From NCBI GenBank assembly GCA_016183615.1, contig JACPEG010000003.1, positions 62,001 through 126,000 on the forward strand: a stretch of 64,000 bases of DNA, read 5' to 3'. Numbering within the stretch: the first letter of the stretch is position 1; each line of letters starts with the position of its first letter. Below the pieces are notes generated by a model, which did not search any database, was not told where the DNA came from, and saw only the letters and a list, made by a program, of their open reading frames with translations. The DNA is from Betaproteobacteria bacterium (GTDB taxonomy: Bacteria; Pseudomonadota; Gammaproteobacteria; Burkholderiales; UBA6910). The translations under genes were made by a program, and so were the position numbers. Of the stretch, positions 59,868-64,000 are shown one piece after another.

Positions 59868-62723
59868 ATGAATTTCGCATTCGGTGTCATTCTTGCCTAC
59901 CTGCTGGCGTCGTTCCTGTGGATCCTCGGATCCGACCGCCTGCTGCTTGGCGTCGCGCAGACGTCCGAGCAGATCACGCTGCTGCAGACCGCAAAGGGCT
60001 TCCTGTTCGCGGCGGCGAGCGGGCTGCTCATGTATTGGCTGGTGGCGCGGGAACGGCGCGCCGGCGGCCGCCAGGAAGGCACGGCGTCCACTGCCGTGCC
60101 GGTTCCGTTCGTCTCGCCGCGCCCGTTCCTGCTGGCAGGTGTCGTATTCATGCTCTCCCTCGGGGTCGGCGGACTGATCATTCACCTCGCCGAGCAGAGT
60201 CGCGTGCTCACCAAGAAGCAGCACGCCCATGCGACAGCCAGCGACCACGCCCGTGCGCTTGAGGAGCAGATCTACCGGTCGCTTTCGGCCACTTATGCGC
60301 TGGCCGCCGTGCTGCGCCAGGGCCATGGCGAAATCCTGAACTTCGAAACCCTCGCCCAGGAGATGCTTCCGCTCTATCCGGGAGTGAGCGCCCTGCAACT
60401 CGCCCCGGGGGGCGTGATCCAGAAAAGCGTCCCGCTCAAGGGCAACGAAAAGGCCATCGGCCACGATCTGCTCAAGGACCCCAAGCGCAACAAGGAGGCC
60501 TTCCTCGCCGTAGAAACCCGCAAGCTGACCCTGGCCGGCCCGTTCGAGCTGCTGCAGGGCGGCGTCGCGGTCATCGGACGCCTGCCGGTGTTCCTCACCG
60601 ACCGCGACCGGCGGGACCGATTCTGGGGGTTCGCCACCTCTCTCATCCGCATCGAAAATCTGCTCGCCGCCAGCCATCTCGACGATTTGGTCAACGACGG
60701 CTATGACTACAATCTGTGGCGCATCCATCCCGACACCGGCCAGAAGCAGATTTTCGCGTTTTCAACCCAGGCGGAGCTGGTGGAACCGATCTCCAACCAA
60801 TTCGAAGTCCCGAACGGCAAATGGACATTGAGCGTGGCGCCGAAGGCGGGATGGCATTCTCCCCAATCCCTGGGTTTCGAGGCCGCCCTGGTGTTTCTGG
60901 GCGCCCTGTTTGCAACCATCGTGACTTACCATGTGACCCGCCAGCCCGAAAAACTCCAGCGGCTGGTGGAGGAACGCACCCTGCAACTGGGAGCGGCCAA
61001 CGTGCGCCTGGGCGAGGCCATGCGGGTGCAGCAGGAAGCCGCGGAGCGCGTGCGCAAGCTGTCCCGCGCGGTCGAGCAGAGCGCCAACGCCGTGGTGATC
61101 ACCGACCTCAAGGGCGACATCGAATACGTCAATCCCAAGTTCTGCGAGCTGACCGGTTACGGCCCGGATGAAGTGATGGGCCGCAATCCCCGCCTGCTCA
61201 AGTCCGGAGAAACGCCGCCCGAGGTGTATCGGGAAATGTGGGAAACCCTGCTCGCCGGCAGAGAGTGGTTCGGCGAATTCCACAACCGGAAGAAGAACGG
61301 CGAGCTGTTCTGGTGCCTGGAATCGATCTCCCCGATCAAGGACGACCAGGGCGCCATCACCCATTTCGTCTCCGTCACCGAGGACATCAGCAGCCGCAAG
61401 CTGGCGGAATCCACGATCCGTCAGCTCGCCTACCACGACGTTCTCACGGGGCTGCCCAACCGGCGCCTGTTCCGGGACCGGCTGGAGCAGGCCGCCGCCA
61501 ACGCCCGCCGCAGCGGCCATTCGCTGGCGCTGCTGTATCTCGACCTGGACCGCTTCAAGAACATCAACGATACCCTTGGCCATTCGGTGGGGGACGCCCT
61601 GCTCAAGGCGGTCGCCGACCGGATCACCGGCACCGTGCGCCATGAGGACACGGTGGCGCGGCTGGAGGGTGACGAGTTCGCCATCCTGCTCTCCGATATC
61701 CACAACGTGGAAAACGCCGCCCGTGTCGCGGAGAAGCTGGCGCGCTCCCTGAAGCAGCCGTTCCACGTTCCGGGCCACGAGTTGTTCGTGACCGCGAGCA
61801 TCGGCATCAGCCTCTACCCCCAGGACACCGAGGACCTGGACACCCTCAACCAGAACGCCGATCTGGCCCTGCACCGGGCCAAGGAGCTGGGCGACAACTT
61901 CGGCTTTTTCACCGCCGACATGAACGCCACGGTGCTGCAGCACCTCACCCTGGAAAACAGCCTGCGCCGGGCTCTGGAGCGCGAGGAACTGGTGCTGCAC
62001 TTCCAGCCCCAGGTGGATATCGCGACCCGCCGCATCAGCGGAGCCGAGGCCCTGGTGCGCTGGCAGCACCCGGACCTGGGTCTGATTGCGCCCGTCCGGT
62101 TCATTCCGCTGGCGGAGGAAACCGGCCTCATCGTCCCCATCGGTGAGTGGGTGCTTCGCGAGGCCTGCGCCCAGGCGCAATCCTGGCAACGCGAAGGACG
62201 GCTGCCGCTGCGGGTCGCCGTCAACCTGTCGGTGCGGCAGTTCCGCGACAAGGGGCTGGTCGATACCGTCGCTGCGGTCCTGGCGCAGACCGGACTGCCG
62301 CCGAGTCTGCTGGAGCTGGAAATCACCGAGAGCATGCTGATGGAGCGCAGCGGCGAGGCGCTGGAGAAGCTGCGCCAGCTCGGCGCCATGGGACTCACCA
62401 TCGCCATCGACGATTTCGGCACCGGCTACTCCTCGCTGGGCTACCTGAAGCGCCTGCCGATCCAGGTGCTGAAGATCGACCAGTCCTTCGTGCAGGACAT
62501 CGGCACCGACCCCGACGACCGCGCCATCGTGTCGGCGGTGGTGGCGCTGGCGCACATGCTCAAGCTGAAGGTGATCGCGGAGGGGGTTGAGACCCGGGAG
62601 CAACTCGAATTCCTGCGTTCCCTGAGTTGCGACAACCTCCAGGGGTATCTTTACAGCCACCCCCTGGAGGCGTCGGCATTCAGGGCCATGCTGGACGAGG
62701 GACGCACCCCGCAATTGCAGTAG
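59868..62723 (+). CDS. CHASE-like/PAS/GGDEF/EAL signalling protein
   Basis: 951 aa. Several N-terminal helices (~4-24, ~40-58, ~88-108), a periplasmic CHASE-like domain (~120-330) and another helix (~345-362). Then a PAS/PAC domain (~400-520), a GGDEF domain with RLEGDEFAIL (Glu at the first Gly) and a complete EAL domain (EALVRW, NLSVRQFRD, EITESMLME, DDFGTGYSSLGYL, EGVET). The phosphodiesterase part looks active; the cyclase motif EGDEF is non-consensus. It regulates cyclic di-GMP. Confidence 0.95.
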   Translation: MNFAFGVILAYLLASFLWILGSDRLLLGVAQTSEQITLLQTAKGFLFAAASGLLMYWLVARERRAGGRQEGTASTAVPVPFVSPRPFLLAGVVFMLSLGVGGLIIHLAEQSRVLTKKQHAHATASDHARALEEQIYRSLSATYALAAVLRQGHGEILNFETLAQEMLPLYPGVSALQLAPGGVIQKSVPLKGNEKAIGHDLLKDPKRNKEAFLAVETRKLTLAGPFELLQGGVAVIGRLPVFLTDRDRRDRFWGFATSLIRIENLLAASHLDDLVNDGYDYNLWRIHPDTGQKQIFAFSTQAELVEPISNQFEVPNGKWTLSVAPKAGWHSPQSLGFEAALVFLGALFATIVTYHVTRQPEKLQRLVEERTLQLGAANVRLGEAMRVQQEAAERVRKLSRAVEQSANAVVITDLKGDIEYVNPKFCELTGYGPDEVMGRNPRLLKSGETPPEVYREMWETLLAGREWFGEFHNRKKNGELFWCLESISPIKDDQGAITHFVSVTEDISSRKLAESTIRQLAYHDVLTGLPNRRLFRDRLEQAAANARRSGHSLALLYLDLDRFKNINDTLGHSVGDALLKAVADRITGTVRHEDTVARLEGDEFAILLSDIHNVENAARVAEKLARSLKQPFHVPGHELFVTASIGISLYPQDTEDLDTLNQNADLALHRAKELGDNFGFFTADMNATVLQHLTLENSLRRALEREELVLHFQPQVDIATRRISGAEALVRWQHPDLGLIAPVRFIPLAEETGLIVPIGEWVLREACAQAQSWQREGRLPLRVAVNLSVRQFRDKGLVDTVAAVLAQTGLPPSLLELEITESMLMERSGEALEKLRQLGAMGLTIAIDDFGTGYSSLGYLKRLPIQVLKIDQSFVQDIGTDPDDRAIVSAVVALAHMLKLKVIAEGVETREQLEFLRSLSCDNLQGYLYSHPLEASAFRAMLDEGRTPQLQ

Positions 62724-62767
62724 GGTAGAATTCGCGGCACGCAACCGACAAGCGCGGAGATGGCACC

Positions 62768-62956
62768 ATGGGCAAGGACAAGGACACGCCACCGGTCTAC
62801 GACGTCGAATTTATTCCGGTAGAGCGTCGGTTGAACGACCGGCGCAAGCCCGGTGAGGCCCCGCCAGCCGGGGCGGATCGACGCAATCTCGGCCGGCGCA
62901 AAACCGACGTGCTGCCCGCGGACCCGGCCCGGGTCAGGACGGTCAAGCGGAAATAG
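62768..62956 (+). CDS. small Arg-rich protein
   Basis: 62 aa; GGAGATGG lies ~8 bases before the ATG. Highly charged with repeated RR motifs (ERRLNDRRKPG, ADRRNLGRRK) and no cysteine, signal peptide or TM helix. It lies between the EAL protein and selD. I recognise no family. The frame is GC-rich and could be non-coding, but start, spacing and downstream stop are orderly. Confidence 0.55.
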   Translation: MGKDKDTPPVYDVEFIPVERRLNDRRKPGEAPPAGADRRNLGRRKTDVLPADPARVRTVKRK

Positions 62957-62963
62957 CGCGGGC

Positions 62964-64000
62964 TTACGCCACCCGCACCTTCGGTTCGCCCCGGACCATG
63001 GTGCCGATGCGCGCCGCGGCGTCAAAACCGTCGCGGCGAAACTGGTCCAGCACTTGCTCCACGGCACCCGCATCGCAGGCGACCAGCAGGCCACCGCTGG
63101 TCTGGGGATCGGTGAGCAGCTTCTTCTGCCACTCCGGCATGCCTTCCGGCAACACCACGTCCTGCCCGTAGCTCGCCCAATTGCGGTCCGATGCTCCGGT
63201 GGCAAAGCCGTGCTGGGCGAGTTCCAGGGCCGTCCCGAGGACCGGAAGCCGCTGCCAGTCCACACTGGCGCCGAGCCCGGAGCCGCGGCAAATCTCCAGC
63301 AGATGGCCCAGCAGCCCGAAACCGGTGACGTCGGTCAGGGCATGGACGCCCTCCATCTCGGCCAGCACGGCTCCCGGCGTATTGAGGCGGGTGGTGACCT
63401 CGATCATTTCCCCGTACCCCGCATCGGAAAGCCGGCCCTTTTTGAGGGCGGCGCTGAGGATGCCGACGCCCAGGCCTTTTCCGAGAATCAGGGCGTCGCC
63501 CGGGCGCGCCCGGTTGTTGCGCTTCACCTTGTCCGGATGCACCAGGCCCAGGGCCACCAGCCCGTAGATCGGCTCCGGAGAATCGATGGAGTGCCCCCCC
63601 GCCACCGGGATGCCGGCTGCCTTGCACACGCTCGCTCCCCCGGCCAGGATGTCCTGGATAATTTCCACCGGGAGCTTGCCCACCGGCATGCCGACGATGG
63701 CGAGCGCCATGATGGGCGTTGCCCCCATGGCATACACGTCGGAGAGCGCATTGGTGGCGGCGATACGGCCGAAGTCGTAGGGGTCGTCCACGATGGGCAT
63801 GAAGAAATCGGTGGTGGCGACGATGGCCTGGCGTTCATTCAGGCGGTAGACCGCCGCGTCGTCCGAGGACTCGGTGCCCACCAGCAGGTCCGGGTGCAGG
63901 GTGGCTGCCGGCGACTTGGCCAGGATTTCGGACAGAACGGCGGGCGCGATCTTGCAACCGCAGCCTCCGCCGTGGCTGTACTGGGTAAGCTTTATGGCTG
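62964..64000 (-). CDS. selD: selenide, water dikinase (5' end outside window)
   Basis: 345 codons are visible; the frame is open to the window edge. Near the cut end [16 protein letters not shown] has the SelD active-site Cys-Gly-Cys-Lys, Cys rather than Sec type. It is followed by [30 protein letters not shown] (metal and nucleotide binding) and [10 protein letters not shown]. It makes selenophosphate. Only the first few residues should be missing. The FdhA in this window is the Cys form, so selenium here may serve tRNA modification or another protein. Confidence 0.95.
   Translation of the reverse strand, partial: AIKLTQYSHGGGCGCKIAPAVLSEILAKSPAATLHPDLLVGTESSDDAAVYRLNERQAIVATTDFFMPIVDDPYDFGRIAATNALSDVYAMGATPIMALAIVGMPVGKLPVEIIQDILAGGASVCKAAGIPVAGGHSIDSPEPIYGLVALGLVHPDKVKRNNRARPGDALILGKGLGVGILSAALKKGRLSDAGYGEMIEVTTRLNTPGAVLAEMEGVHALTDVTGFGLLGHLLEICRGSGLGASVDWQRLPVLGTALELAQHGFATGASDRNWASYGQDVVLPEGMPEWQKKLLTDPQTSGGLLVACDAGAVEQVLDQFRRDGFDAAARIGTMVRGEPKVRVA

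Overview
The window is GC-rich, densely packed proteobacterial chromosome, most likely from a betaproteobacterium of the Rhodocyclales/Nitrosomonadales type. That placement is inferred from gene content: a DUF3305/DUF3306 formate dehydrogenase locus, an ethylbenzene-dehydrogenase-type cytochrome, FNR-type boxes, sigma-54/ANTAR control of nitrate assimilation, and tesA-ybbA-ybbP order. I see no transposase, phage gene, CRISPR array, rRNA or tRNA. Two genes are cut by the window ends: a protoporphyrinogen oxidase on the left and selD on the right.

Bases 1-9084 (minus strand) look like one ten-gene operon. Read 5' to 3' it encodes two cupredoxins, a cytochrome bd-like subunit I without a subunit II, a membrane-anchored cytochrome c, a small membrane protein, an Mrp-type ATPase, a zinc-ribbon protein, a double Usp protein, a radical SAM/SPASM protein and protoporphyrinogen oxidase. 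Three consecutive members (zinc ribbon, Usp, radical SAM) end in the same PCP_red-type domain, otherwise known from protochlorophyllide reductase. A NarX/NarL-like two-component pair is divergent (9261-11304). The set reads as an unusual copper/cytochrome-c-linked terminal reductase with its own haem-maturation module.

Bases 11571-13432 hold a cytochrome gene carrying two frame disruptions that together restore frame, and a DsrE-like protein, divergent around a perfect FNR box. Bases 13555-27789 are the formate dehydrogenase locus. The minus strand carries structural genes (Cys-type FdhA, FdhB, cytochrome b subunit, two small exported proteins, TAT peptide), a TorD-like chaperone, a polyferredoxin and DUF3305/3306. 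The plus strand carries moaA, fdhD, a MOT1-type transporter, mobA and a HTH/PBP-like regulator. Bases 28291-36513 are general genes (nhaA, NHL protein, glk, HIG1-like protein, GGDEF/EAL, mtfA, rmuC) separated by dispersed palindromic repeats.

Bases 36639-55849 are a nitrate-assimilation island. It contains an ANTAR regulator (nasT), a FAD/[2Fe-2S]/membrane fusion with an 11-haem cytochrome, a DUF3365-like cytochrome, a globin, nrtA-nrtB-nrtCD, a NarK-type transporter, a PP2C-kinase fusion, and nirB-nirD-nasA. Four near-identical sigma-54 promoters and one weaker candidate precede its transcription units. Two units begin with complete ANTAR two-hairpin leaders followed by intrinsic terminators. 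NasT probably binds these leaders, so nitrogen limitation (sigma-54/NtrC) and nitrate (antitermination) would be sensed together. The flavin/b-haem/11-haem-c pair under this control is the best candidate for an undescribed system.

Bases 55940-64000 carry the ybbP-ybbA ABC exporter genes, divergent tesA, a CHASE-like/PAS/GGDEF/EAL protein, a small Arg-rich protein and partial selD.
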